Positions 8,973 to 18,183 are shown, numbered from the stretch's first letter. The stretch: DNA of 64,000 bases from Hyphomonas atlantica corrig. (GCF_000682715.1 NZ_AWFH01000023.1:62001-126000); one strand, 5' to 3'. Program-made: numbers and translations. Notes: generated by a model not told the origin, from the letters alone.

Positions 8973-10772
8973 TTAAAAGCTCAACACGTCGGAAGGAACA
9001 GGGTCAGAATACAACCACTCAACCGTTTCCTTTCTCCGACGTATCGCCAGCGCCTGATTGATTGATCCCTTATCTGACACTTCTCCAGCTCCCATGTCCG
9101 GCGGCTCGCTCAAGAAAGCAAATCGGCAAACACGTTCACTTGACCCCTTCGCCGACTTGTTGAACCGCTCAATCGCCTCAACGAGATCTTGCTGAGTGGC
9201 CGAAAGGCCTGCCGGCGTTGGCCAGGCAAGAATTCCGATCCGATCATATCCCTCACCGCACACCAATGCATCCGCAACGTATGGCGCGAGATCACGAACC
9301 AGAGCGGCACGCAGAGATCCACCCGTGACCCACGTTCCGGTACTCAATTTGAAATCCTCTGACAATCGGCCACCGAACAACAAACCTCGCGTAGGGTCGT
9401 TTGGGTCAGCAAACTCGGCAGCATCTCCGATGCTATAAAATCCCTCTTCGTCAAATGACCTCGCCGCGGCATCCGGTTGCCGCAAGTAGCCAGACATCAC
9501 GCAAGGGCCTTTCATCCGCAGCTCATAGCGATCACCCATCGGAACAAGTTTCAATGTCACGCCTGACAATGGCAGGCCTATACCGACTTGGTCCGTCTCG
9601 AAGTAAATAAACATACACCCGGACGTAGTCTCCGTTGCACCGTATCCTGATGAGATGAGAATACGATGACCCGTTGCTTCTACAGCGAGCGCCTGAAGCC
9701 GGTCATGGACGGGCTGGGGCAACCCCGCGCCCCCGAAGACCAAAACCTGCATCTTCGAAAAGAAGTGGTCGCGAAGGTCGGAATCGTTCTCCAACTCTTC
9801 CACGAGCATCGCGTAGCCAACTGGCACGCTTGTAAACGTGGTGAGCTCCAGGTCGCGGATGTTCCGAAGCGTTGCCTCAAACCGCCCCGGCATTGGGCGC
9901 CCTTCGTCAACATAATAGGATCCGCCGACAAGCGCCGAGGCGATTGACACATAAAGACCGGACACATGGCTCCAGGGCAACCATTCAAGAATGGTGCGGT
10001 CCCAGGTGCCCGTATCTTTCATTGCCCACCAACTCTGCGACACGCACACCATCATCATTTCATGAGTCTGAACCACGGCCTTTGGCATCCCAGTGGATCC
10101 GGACGTCAGCATGTACGCGGCATGCGTTTCAGGCGTGATTTTCTCAATCGCTTCATCAACTGCATGCGTGGACTGTCCTGCGCACAATTCCGCGAAATCT
10201 ACTGCGCCGTCCTCAATAGCTGCCGGATCGCAAGTAACAATCTGAGCGTTCGGCAGACACGCACGCGCGGCCGCGACATGTGGTGATCCCTCCGCAAACA
10301 CAAACTCTGGCTGTACGATGTTTGCCGCATGCCTCATGCGTGCAAAATCAGTACTGGCGCCAAGCAGGGCATAGTTCTCGCTGACAGGCGCAATTGGTAT
10401 TCCCGCGAACAGCGCGGCAAATCTCATGGTTGCATGCGCCACTGAGTTTCCAGAAACAATCATGAGCGGCGTTTCCGCCGTCGCTCCGGAATCCAGCAAC
10501 CATTGAGCGCAGGATCGGACGTTACCAACAAACTCTGCGTAAGTCTTGGTAGCCCACTCACCGGACGAATCGCGCTCAGCCATCGCAATTCGGTCTGACC
10601 ATTTCTGTGCAGACGCCATCAACCCGACAGCCACATTCGGCGCAATCAGCTCCAATTCGTCCTTTGTCGACATGAGCATCGTTCCGTCGGCGCGGGTCTC
10701 GATGTCTAGATCGACCGCAGGAAACTTCACTTTTCTGAACGCCGGCTTAGCCGGTTTACTCTTGGTCAACAT
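8973..10772 (-). CDS. Feruloyl-CoA synthase-type AMP-dependent ligase
   Basis: 599-residue adenylate-forming enzyme expected to activate a hydroxycinnamate-like acid with CoA and ATP. The N-terminal 35 residues plus IPIAPVSENYALLGASTDFARMRH-like text (near residue 130) are characteristic of feruloyl-CoA synthases of the Fcs type. The adenylation loop MLTSGSTGMPKAVVQTH (about 220) and ISSGYGATETTSG (about 375) are intact. The C-terminal lid is shortened and ends with AIRRRKETVEWLY, as in that group. ATG is preceded by GGAGG. Unlike classical ferulate loci, no Ech-type hydratase-lyase or vanillin dehydrogenase is nearby. It is divergent from the SDR/dioxygenase/thiolase operon across 174 bases. 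Confidence 0.87.
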   Translation of the reverse strand: MLTKSKPAKPAFRKVKFPAVDLDIETRADGTMLMSTKDELELIAPNVAVGLMASAQKWSDRIAMAERDSSGEWATKTYAEFVGNVRSCAQWLLDSGATAETPLMIVSGNSVAHATMRFAALFAGIPIAPVSENYALLGASTDFARMRHAANIVQPEFVFAEGSPHVAAARACLPNAQIVTCDPAAIEDGAVDFAELCAGQSTHAVDEAIEKITPETHAAYMLTSGSTGMPKAVVQTHEMMMVCVSQSWWAMKDTGTWDRTILEWLPWSHVSGLYVSIASALVGGSYYVDEGRPMPGRFEATLRNIRDLELTTFTSVPVGYAMLVEELENDSDLRDHFFSKMQVLVFGGAGLPQPVHDRLQALAVEATGHRILISSGYGATETTSGCMFIYFETDQVGIGLPLSGVTLKLVPMGDRYELRMKGPCVMSGYLRQPDAAARSFDEEGFYSIGDAAEFADPNDPTRGLLFGGRLSEDFKLSTGTWVTGGSLRAALVRDLAPYVADALVCGEGYDRIGILAWPTPAGLSATQQDLVEAIERFNKSAKGSSERVCRFAFLSEPPDMGAGEVSDKGSINQALAIRRRKETVEWLYSDPVPSDVLSF

Positions 10773-10946
10773 GGGTCCTCCGCTTGAATATCTATACTGG
10801 GTATGTTTTTACAATTGACTACAACAGGACGGTCTGATCCAATCAAAGTCAACAGGGAACAAGGCCGCTCTTCACCAGAAGTGTCAGGCACTCGTTAATG
10901 CAGAGCATCAAAAGGGCCGCATTGACGAGACAGGAAAGGAAACACA

Positions 10947-11687
10947 ATGAAAGTCGAAGGCTGCACGGCATTGGTCACCGGCGGAAACCGCGGCATCGGG
11001 CAAGGGTTCGTCGAAGAACTCATCGATGCGGGCGCAAGAAAGGTATATGTCGGTTCGCGAAATCCGGCCGATATTCCAGAGTCGTATGCCGATTACGGCG
11101 ACAAGGTCGAGATCATCCAACTTGACATAAGCGATCCAGAACACGTTGCGGCGGCCGCTGAGAAGGCTCAGGACGTGACATTACTTGTGAACAATGCCGG
11201 TGTGTTTCACATGACCACACTCATGACCGCCCCGACCATGGATGACATGCGCTCCGAAATGGAAGTGAATTTCTTTGGTACGATGTCCATGTGCAGAGCA
11301 TTCGCTCCAATCATTGAGAGCAATGGTGGTGGTGCGATTGTAAACGTTCTATCCGCGGGCGGCATTGTCGCAGTGCCGAATATGGGAGGATACAGTCCGT
11401 CCAAGTTCGCCATGCGGGCTGCTTCGGACTGCATGCGCGCAGAACTTCGCTCAAAAAACATCCACGTAGCCGCTTTGATTGTTGGCTCCGTAAAAACGCG
11501 CATGGCTGCTCATATCAAGAATATGAAACAGGCTCTGCCGCGAGATATTGGCAAGGCTGGGATTATAGCCGTCGAGAACAACATCAACGAGCATGACACC
11601 GATCCACACGCGGTATCTGTACGCGCATTTCTTGCCCGTGACCCTCACGGACTCGCGGAGTCCATGGCGCAGCGCGTAGCTCAATAA
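10947..11687 (+). CDS. Short-chain dehydrogenase/reductase
   Basis: 246-residue classical SDR. It has TGGNRGIGQGF (residues 11-21) for NAD(P) binding, DISD for the adenine-proximal acidic site, NNAG at beta-4, a serine in NVLSAGG and YSPSKFA as catalytic Tyr/Lys. ATG follows AAAGGA by 7 bases. It is the first gene of a plus-strand group with the cleavage dioxygenase (21 bases downstream), SCP2 thiolase and FMN protein. In that order it could oxidise or reduce an aldehyde or alcohol made by the dioxygenase (inference). Distinct from the SDR at 5748-6644, with no C-terminal extension. Confidence 0.88.
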   Translation: MKVEGCTALVTGGNRGIGQGFVEELIDAGARKVYVGSRNPADIPESYADYGDKVEIIQLDISDPEHVAAAAEKAQDVTLLVNNAGVFHMTTLMTAPTMDDMRSEMEVNFFGTMSMCRAFAPIIESNGGGAIVNVLSAGGIVAVPNMGGYSPSKFAMRAASDCMRAELRSKNIHVAALIVGSVKTRMAAHIKNMKQALPRDIGKAGIIAVENNINEHDTDPHAVSVRAFLARDPHGLAESMAQRVAQ

Positions 11688-11708
11688 GCCCAATAGCGGA
11701 CATCAACG

Positions 11709-13178
11709 ATGACTATTCTTTACAAAAACAATATTGAATTCAAAATTTCACCGAACGAGCATCCTTACCTCAACGGCGCATGGTCCCCCTGCCGCGAGGA
11801 AGTGGATGCGGTGGACATGGAAGTCATCGGAGAAATTCCAAAAGATATTTCCGGGATCTATGTCCGCAACACGGAGAACCCTGTCCGTGATGCCATCGGC
11901 ATTTACCATCCGTTTGACGGCGATGGCATGATCCATGCCATGTCTTTCCATAATGGACAGGCCAAGTACTCGAACAGGCTCGTGCAGACCAAAGGTCTAA
12001 AGGCTGAACAGGAAGCTGGCCATGCCCTATGGACAGGAATCGCGGGCAATCCTGCGAAATCCGAACGCGAAGGATGGGGCGCTCGGGGGCGAATGAAAGA
12101 CTCATCATCCACTGATGTTGTGGTTCATGGTGGGAACATATTGTCGACATTCTATATGTGCGGCGATGGCTACATTCTGGATCCGGAAACGCTAGAAACG
12201 ACAGGCACCGCCGACTGGGTTCCCGAGGGAGGAATTTCAGCCCACCCAAAAGTCGACCTCGCAACTGGGGACCTGCTCTTTTTCAACTACGGAAAAGAGG
12301 CACCTTACATGCATTACGGCGTGGTCGGAGCAGACCAGAAGCTAAAGCACTATATTCCCATCGAGTTGCCCGGCGCGCGCCTTCCGCACGATATGGCCTT
12401 CACCCAGAATTATTCGATCCTGGTGGATCTGCCGCTCTTTTGGAACCCCGACCTGCTAAAGAAAGGCATTCACGCCAATCAGTATTATCCTGATTTACCG
12501 ACCCGATTTGCCATTGTACCTCGGTTTGGAAATCCCAGCGAGATTCGGTGGTTCGAAGCCGCTCCCACTTATGTGCTTCACTGGATGAATGCGTGGGAAG
12601 AGGGAAATGAGATTGTGCTGGACGGATACTTCCAGGATGATCCAGACCCCGCCCCTCTGGACGTTCCGGGTCTGGACAAGAAATTCGGTAAATTGCTCGC
12701 AAACATAGACGAGCACTCTTTCAAACCGAAACTTCACCGTTGGCGATTTAATCTCGATACGGGCAAGACGACTGAAGAACGTCTCGATGATCGCATTCTG
12801 GAGTTCGGCTCGTTCAACCAGAACTATGCGGGCATCAAATCGCGCTATCTCTATTCCACCACGACAAAGCCAGGCTGGTTCCTTTTCAATGGATTGGTGA
12901 AACATGACATGGAAACGGGAGATTCCGACGCCTACATGCTGGAAGACGGACGCTACGCAAGCGAGTCTCCGTTTGTACCGCGCATCAACGCAAAGTCTGA
13001 AGATGACGGCTATCTGATCTCGTTCATCATCGATACGGTCAATGACAGGTCGGAGTGCATTCTTGTGGATGCGCAGAACGTATCAGCAGGACCCGTCTGT
13101 CGCATTATACTACCGCACCGCATCTCAAGCGGCACGCATGCGACGTGGGCAAATCGCGACGAACTCGTTACAGTATAA
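11709..13178 (+). CDS. Carotenoid/lignostilbene cleavage dioxygenase family
   Basis: 489 residues, the usual length for bacterial lignostilbene-alpha,beta-dioxygenases and apocarotenoid oxygenases. These seven-bladed propeller enzymes use a four-histidine iron site to split an interphenyl or polyene C=C bond into two aldehydes. The four expected histidines are visible: H179 (ISAHPK), H227 (LPHDMAF), H291 (VLHWMNAWEEG) and H477 (SGTHATWA). The FDGDGMIHA substrate-channel motif is near residue 70. Start ATG has only a weak ribosome site, and the gene is probably coupled to the SDR 21 bases upstream. It is followed by an SCP2 thiolase. Whether it cleaves a lignin-derived stilbene, an apocarotenoid or something else cannot be decided here. 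Confidence 0.9.
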   Translation: MTILYKNNIEFKISPNEHPYLNGAWSPCREEVDAVDMEVIGEIPKDISGIYVRNTENPVRDAIGIYHPFDGDGMIHAMSFHNGQAKYSNRLVQTKGLKAEQEAGHALWTGIAGNPAKSEREGWGARGRMKDSSSTDVVVHGGNILSTFYMCGDGYILDPETLETTGTADWVPEGGISAHPKVDLATGDLLFFNYGKEAPYMHYGVVGADQKLKHYIPIELPGARLPHDMAFTQNYSILVDLPLFWNPDLLKKGIHANQYYPDLPTRFAIVPRFGNPSEIRWFEAAPTYVLHWMNAWEEGNEIVLDGYFQDDPDPAPLDVPGLDKKFGKLLANIDEHSFKPKLHRWRFNLDTGKTTEERLDDRILEFGSFNQNYAGIKSRYLYSTTTKPGWFLFNGLVKHDMETGDSDAYMLEDGRYASESPFVPRINAKSEDDGYLISFIIDTVNDRSECILVDAQNVSAGPVCRIILPHRISSGTHATWANRDELVTV

Positions 13179-13237
13179 AACGTAATTATAAGGGACAGGT
13201 CAGCCTTTCACTGACACGACACCAAAGGAAACGCACC

Positions 13238-14473
13238 ATGACGGCACCAGTCTACATTCTCGGCGGCACTCAAAGCGACTTCTCGCTAAATTGGACCCGC
13301 GACAACAAGAGCCTGTTCGATCTGTTTTCTGATACAGTACTGAAAGCTCTCGAGAAAACAGGACTGGACCCAAAAGACGTGGATGTTGGACATGTCGGGA
13401 ACTTCGTAGCCGAACTGTTTACCGGCCAAGGCATGCTGGGCGGGTATTTCGGCCACGTACATCCCGATTTCTCGGGCATGCCTGCCTCACGTCATGAAGG
13501 GGCTTGCGCATCGGGATCGCTCGCAATTCTTGCGGCCATGTCAGACATTCAAAGCGGCCGCTACGGTCTCGCTTGTGTTGCCGGTATTGAGATGATGCGA
13601 AACGTTCATGGTGATCAAGCTGCGAAGAATTTGGGCGCGGCTGCCTGGGTCGGCCGTGAGGCACAAGGCCGCAAATATGTGTGGCCAGCGATGTTCTCTG
13701 ACCTTTGCGACGAATATGAGCGTCGCTACGGACTGAACTATGACCACTTGATGGGCATTTCGAAAATCAATTTCGAGAACGGCCGTCGCAATCCAAACTC
13801 GCAAGCACGGAACTGGAAGTTCACGGACAAAAGCTTCACAGCTGACGATGAGGCCAATCCAGTTATTGACGGCTGGATGCGCCGGCAGGACTGCGGTCAG
13901 GTCACAGACGGCGCCGCAGTCGTTTTCCTCGCTTCGGAAGAACGCGCTCAACAGTACGCAAAAGAACGCGATATTGATATTGAGGAGCTTGCCGTAATAC
14001 GAGGATGGGGTCATACGACCGCGCCGCTCATGATGGAAACGAAACTCGAAGAAAGCCGCGATCAGGACTACGTTCTACCTTGGACACGAAAAGCAATTAC
14101 CGACGCTTACGCACGAGCTGGCATTTCCGGGGTTGAAGAAGTCGACGCAATTGAAACGCATGATTGCTTCTCGATCACCGAGTACATGGCTATCGAACAT
14201 TTTGGAATTACAGCGCCCGGCGAAGCCTGGAAAGCCATTGAAGATGGCCGAATTGCCATGGACGGGTCGATCCCCGTCAATCCATCCGGCGGCCTCATCG
14301 GGCTCGGCCACCCCGTGGGAGCGACAGGTGTACGGATGATGCTGGATTCATACCGCCAGGTAACAGATCAAGCGGGCGACAATCAGGTTGAGGGAGCACG
14401 GACAATGGCAACCTTCAACGTGGGTGGTTCAGGAACCACGAACTGCTCCTTTGTCATCGGTACCGCCGAATAA
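13238..14473 (+). CDS. SCP2-type thiolase
   Basis: 411 residues from the ATG at 13238, which follows AAAGGAAACG; the frame opens further upstream inside the dioxygenase gene, but homology starts here (MTAPVYILGGTQSDF). Seen: nucleophile Cys90 in HEGACASGSLA, the SCP2-group THDCFSITEY motif in place of NEAF, and GGLIGLGHPVGATGVRM. SCP2-type thiolases cleave branched or bulky 3-ketoacyl-CoAs such as sterol side chains, and related proteins act as aldolase partners. It follows the cleavage dioxygenase by 59 bases and precedes the FMN protein by 39, so an operon is likely. It differs in subfamily from the thiolase at 6683-7891. Confidence 0.9.
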   Translation: MTAPVYILGGTQSDFSLNWTRDNKSLFDLFSDTVLKALEKTGLDPKDVDVGHVGNFVAELFTGQGMLGGYFGHVHPDFSGMPASRHEGACASGSLAILAAMSDIQSGRYGLACVAGIEMMRNVHGDQAAKNLGAAAWVGREAQGRKYVWPAMFSDLCDEYERRYGLNYDHLMGISKINFENGRRNPNSQARNWKFTDKSFTADDEANPVIDGWMRRQDCGQVTDGAAVVFLASEERAQQYAKERDIDIEELAVIRGWGHTTAPLMMETKLEESRDQDYVLPWTRKAITDAYARAGISGVEEVDAIETHDCFSITEYMAIEHFGITAPGEAWKAIEDGRIAMDGSIPVNPSGGLIGLGHPVGATGVRMMLDSYRQVTDQAGDNQVEGARTMATFNVGGSGTTNCSFVIGTAE

Positions 14474-14512
14474 CTCCGCTCTACTTTCGGCAGCACAAAA
14501 GAGGTGAAAGTG

Positions 14513-15448
14513 ATGGTGCGACCAGCATCGGAGACCCTTGCGGGCATAACCAGCAAGCTGACTATTCCCGCGATTTCGGCACCCATGTTTTTGGTGTCCG
14601 GTCCTGACCTAGTCAAGGAAACCTGCAACAATGGCGTTATCGGGGCGTTTCCGTTTCCCAATGCGCGCACGATCGCAACACTTGACGAGTGGCTGGATAA
14701 TCTTGGACGCACACTGGGAGAGGAAGCGGCGCCATATGCCGTCAACCTGACAACCCACCGGTCATATGATCGTCTCGCCGACGAAATTGACCTGATCCGA
14801 AACCATAAACCCAAGATCGTCATCACCGCCTTGGGGGGACCAGACCCTGTTTTGGATGTGGTCCATGAATATGGCGGACTTGTCATCGCCGACGTCAACA
14901 GCCTCGACCATGCCCGCAAAGCCGCCGAGAAAGGCGTGGATGGCATGGCATTGGTTTCCGCGGGTGCTGGCGGGCACACCGGGGCAATGGCCGGTTTTGC
15001 CTTTGTGCCAGCCGTCCGTGAGTTCTTCGACGGCATCGTCATACTGGCCGGTTCAATCGGGACCGGGCGCGCAATCCGAGCAGCAGAAGTTCTGGGAGTT
15101 GACCTTTGCTACATTGGCACGAGCTTCATTGCGGCCGAGGAAAGTCTAGCTACACCAGAATACCGGGAAATGCTCGTCGCTGCGACCTACAATGATCTGG
15201 TATTGAGCAATTCACTGACCGGCGCGTATGCGAACTATTTAAAGCAAAGCCTGGATAAGATGGGCGTGAACTACGGTGGTCCCGCCAAAGCGGCATCAAT
15301 GGATTTGTCGAACTCAGACAGCAAGATCAAGGCTTGGCGCGATGTTTGGTCAGCGGGCCATGGTGTTGGCAGCGTCCGTCAAATTGAACCTGCTGCAAAG
15401 ATCATTGCCCGATTGAAATCAGAATACGAAGCGGCCGGTTCTGTCTGA
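14513..15448 (+). CDS. Nitronate monooxygenase/2-nitropropane dioxygenase-family FMN protein
   Basis: TIM-barrel flavoprotein of 311 residues from the ATG at 14513, chosen because AGAGGTGA lies just upstream; a GTG at 14504 overlaps that site. Seen: TIPAISAPMFLVSGPDLV at the N-terminus, the AGAGGHTG phosphate-binding loop near residue 155 (GGHTG is the family hallmark) and GSIGTGRAIRAAEVLGVD. Members include nitronate monooxygenases, FabK-like enoyl reductases and IpdC, which works on CoA intermediates in steroid ring degradation. With two thiolases and CoA ligases near it, a role on a CoA intermediate is as plausible as nitronate oxidation (inference). Its stop codon abuts the opposing gene's stop with no spacer. 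Confidence 0.86.
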   Translation: MVRPASETLAGITSKLTIPAISAPMFLVSGPDLVKETCNNGVIGAFPFPNARTIATLDEWLDNLGRTLGEEAAPYAVNLTTHRSYDRLADEIDLIRNHKPKIVITALGGPDPVLDVVHEYGGLVIADVNSLDHARKAAEKGVDGMALVSAGAGGHTGAMAGFAFVPAVREFFDGIVILAGSIGTGRAIRAAEVLGVDLCYIGTSFIAAEESLATPEYREMLVAATYNDLVLSNSLTGAYANYLKQSLDKMGVNYGGPAKAASMDLSNSDSKIKAWRDVWSAGHGVGSVRQIEPAAKIIARLKSEYEAAGSV

Positions 15449-16747
15449 TCAGGCAGATGCTTCGAAAACCGGCCATCGCTCGACAATTTTACCATTCGAA
15501 TAGACCGCGATATCTCCAAACTGCAAAAATACCGCCTCGCTCTGATGAGGCCTGAAAAACACAAATTCGTCCGGTGAAATTTCCAAATCTGATCCACCAT
15601 TCAACATTTCCTGATTAGAGGATCGGCCGAAAGTCGAATTATATTCCAGTCCCGGCGGGTCGACCGGATCAGCCAACCAGTGGCCGCCATAAATGAACAC
15701 TGTTTTGGCACTATTCGGGTTCCACGAACGCTGGATACCTTCAGCAAACTCCAGACCCGGCAGCACAGTCCGATCGAGTGATTTCACAACGGGTGTCGCA
15801 ATAAAACTTGCCGGCAAATGCGGCTCAAGCAAATCCGTGTCAAAGTGCGTTGGCTTCACCAAACACGACCCTGCAGACACTTCATTCGCCAGGGACGTGT
15901 CCTGATAATAGCGGTAGGTAGGGCTGCCAGCGGCGTTTCGAGTAATCGCTGCCAACTCATCACCCGAAAATACTTCAGCCGCCAAGCTGAGACAGTTGCT
16001 ATATGTCTCCCATGCGGCTCGCTTAGCACGATCTCGCCAGCCCAAAGTAGTGGGCAAAGACGGTAGATGCGGTTCGTAGCCCATGAATCCTGAGAAACTC
16101 AAACTTGGATCGGCCTTTAGCACCTCCAAAGTTCGGCGTAACTCCTCGCCTGGCGTAAAGCCGCCTCTGTGCAACCCGACATCTATTTCCAGATTGATCC
16201 GAAAGGTACGATCTAGTCCGCTTGCAAGCTCGCGATACTGCTCCAGACGAACTGGAGTATCTATAAGCCATTGCACCTGATCAGCTGCAGCCCCATTCTC
16301 CGGCGGGAGTTCGGAGAAATATGTCCTAACCGCCGCTATGGGCAGCGGCTTACCGAGCAGCTGATCCGCATCCGGCATATGTGCACTCAAAGCGTTCAGC
16401 ATTGGCTGATTAAATGTCATCAGCCGGTCAGTCCCAGTTCGATTGCAAATGTGCGATAACAGATCAAGTGATGGCAGTGACTTTGCGACTATTCGGTATC
16501 CCATCCCATTGGGGAGATGAGTCAGCAACGTATCGATATTCGCATCAAGCCGCTCCAGATCTATGACCAGTGTGGGCGTGCCAATGCCTTCCCTTGCCAA
16601 AGCATCCTGCATATCGAGGAAGTATTTTTCTCGGCGCCCACTCTTGTCCCTTGGTCGCTGTGTCATACCTGCCACCCCTACTACACCCACACCTGCAATT
16701 ATCAGCTGACGTCTGCTGACAGAGAAACGTCTTTCACCTTCAGGCAT
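15449..16747 (-). CDS. D-serine dehydratase/D-threonine aldolase-like PLP enzyme with Tat-like signal
   Basis: 432 residues from the ATG at 16747; the frame also has a TTG at 16762. Fold-type III PLP family (alanine racemase N domain plus DSD domain). Seen: IGTPTLVIDLERLDANI, then YRIVAKS with probable PLP lysine K89. The C-terminal metal site that reads HxC in D-serine dehydratases reads RPHQSEAVF here, so the cysteine is a serine. The N-terminus, FSVSRRQLIIAGVGVVGVAGM, has an SRR and a hydrophobic stretch, a Tat-like signal; export of a PLP enzyme would require folding first. Its start overlaps the end of the upstream oxidase gene by 8 bases, so the two are probably translated together. Substrate unknown. 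Confidence 0.82.
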   Translation of the reverse strand: MPEGERRFSVSRRQLIIAGVGVVGVAGMTQRPRDKSGRREKYFLDMQDALAREGIGTPTLVIDLERLDANIDTLLTHLPNGMGYRIVAKSLPSLDLLSHICNRTGTDRLMTFNQPMLNALSAHMPDADQLLGKPLPIAAVRTYFSELPPENGAAADQVQWLIDTPVRLEQYRELASGLDRTFRINLEIDVGLHRGGFTPGEELRRTLEVLKADPSLSFSGFMGYEPHLPSLPTTLGWRDRAKRAAWETYSNCLSLAAEVFSGDELAAITRNAAGSPTYRYYQDTSLANEVSAGSCLVKPTHFDTDLLEPHLPASFIATPVVKSLDRTVLPGLEFAEGIQRSWNPNSAKTVFIYGGHWLADPVDPPGLEYNSTFGRSSNQEMLNGGSDLEISPDEFVFFRPHQSEAVFLQFGDIAVYSNGKIVERWPVFEASA

Positions 16748-18167
16748 CAAACTGTTCCCCAAAGATATTCGCTAGATGCGGGTTCAAGAACTTTCCATTG
16801 GGATCGAGCTCTCTTCTCAAGGCTCTGAACTGTTCAAAGGCCGGATACAGGCTCGCAAAATCTTCATATCCCAGGGAATGATGCTTGCCCCAATGCGGCC
16901 GCCCGCCACGGGCCAGATACAAGGGTTGAAAGTCTTTGAAAAAATAGCCGTAGCGTTCGTCCGCAGCAGCATGAATGGCAATCGACGCCCGGGGACCTCC
17001 TTGAAAAGGGCTGAGCCATGCGCTGTCGGAGGCGATGTGACGATACTCAACCGGCCAATAAGCCTCGCCTTTTCGATCCAGCATTCGAACGACGTCCTTT
17101 ACAGTACGGGGGCCTTCCTGACGCGGAAGATGGAACTCCATTTCGTTGAACCGGATCGGCCGAGTGGTCGCCAACAATTCGTGTGACCATCCAACATAAT
17201 CCTCAATGAGTCCTGTGGGCAGGTTTGCTTGGGCAATCCGCTTCCTGAGCCAAGGCGCCCAACCCAGTTGGTCCCTCAATTGTTTCAACGCGTCCATCGT
17301 CTCGTCATCATCGCTCTCCGCAGCTTCCGTCACCGGCTTGTCGGTTTCGTCGTGCGTGATCGACAGCGCCAAACCGGTACCAGGCAGATAGAAGAACTCG
17401 AAATTCCGATGGCGTGCTGCGCGTTCCTCAATAGTGTCGAGCAGATCATCAATTTTTTCGACAATTGCCTGGCGACGCAACTTGAAAGCCGGGACAGTTC
17501 GCAGCTTGTACTCGGTGATCACGCCGAGTGCGCCGAGGGACACCTTCCCCGCTTCAAAAAGCTCAGGGGTGATTTCTCTTGAAACATTCAGAACGTCGCC
17601 ATTCGGCGACACAATGCGAAATGCGGTGATGTTGTCATGGAGCGCCGGCAAGTTTTCGCCGGTTCCGTGCGTCGCCGTTGAAAATGCGCCTGCAAGCGTC
17701 TGCACATCCACATCTGGCAGATTGTCGAAAGCCCGGCCTCTCTCGGCCAAAGCTTGGCAAGCCTCAAAGATAAGCGTGCCAGAGCCAAACGTCGCCTCCC
17801 CTGTCTGATCGTCGAATGCCTTGAGGCCACTCAGATAATTGGTCTGCAGGATGTAGCCATCCGTTGGAGCCAAAGCCGTGAAAGAATGCCCGCTGCCTGC
17901 GGGTCTGACGCGGTGCGGGCTGTCGCGGACAAACGCGGCAAGCTCGTTTTCGTTTACAGGCAACACCAGGTCGCGCGGTGTCGCTTTTTGTGCGCCCGAC
18001 CAATTCATCCAGCCAACGCGCCCATCCGGCGCGACAGGTAGCGACGGATCATACCCCTCTTGTGCGAAGTTCTTCCCATTCCAATGCAGCTTTTGCGCTG
18101 CTGGTACGCCAACAGCTGCCGCTGCCACACCGCCGCCGACCAGCAGGGATCTTCTTGATAATCTCAT
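16740..18167 (-). CDS. FAD-linked sugar-lactone oxidase-like protein (ALO/GULO family) with Tat signal
   Basis: 475 residues. The N-terminus MRLSRRSLLVGGGVAAAAVG is a twin-arginine signal. An FAD-binding (VAO-type) domain follows with RPAGSGHSFT (91-95; H94 is at the position of the covalent flavin histidine in aldonolactone oxidases), and AGAFSTATHGTG. The C-terminal D-arabinono-lactone oxidase domain includes the RPHWGKHH motif, whose HWGK is typical of this family. Expected to oxidise a sugar lactone or alditol in the periplasm and pass electrons to oxygen or a dye-like acceptor. Overlap with the PLP-enzyme gene suggests a joint function. It is transcribed away from a TetR gene 188 bases upstream, the likely regulator. 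Confidence 0.87.
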   Translation of the reverse strand: MRLSRRSLLVGGGVAAAAVGVPAAQKLHWNGKNFAQEGYDPSLPVAPDGRVGWMNWSGAQKATPRDLVLPVNENELAAFVRDSPHRVRPAGSGHSFTALAPTDGYILQTNYLSGLKAFDDQTGEATFGSGTLIFEACQALAERGRAFDNLPDVDVQTLAGAFSTATHGTGENLPALHDNITAFRIVSPNGDVLNVSREITPELFEAGKVSLGALGVITEYKLRTVPAFKLRRQAIVEKIDDLLDTIEERAARHRNFEFFYLPGTGLALSITHDETDKPVTEAAESDDDETMDALKQLRDQLGWAPWLRKRIAQANLPTGLIEDYVGWSHELLATTRPIRFNEMEFHLPRQEGPRTVKDVVRMLDRKGEAYWPVEYRHIASDSAWLSPFQGGPRASIAIHAAADERYGYFFKDFQPLYLARGGRPHWGKHHSLGYEDFASLYPAFEQFRALRRELDPNGKFLNPHLANIFGEQFDA

Positions 18168-18183
18168 GACGCTCCTCCAAACG

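Noticed and set aside
13055..13237. Upstream extension of the SCP2-thiolase frame
   Set aside because: Inside the dioxygenase gene; family similarity and ribosome site start at 13238.
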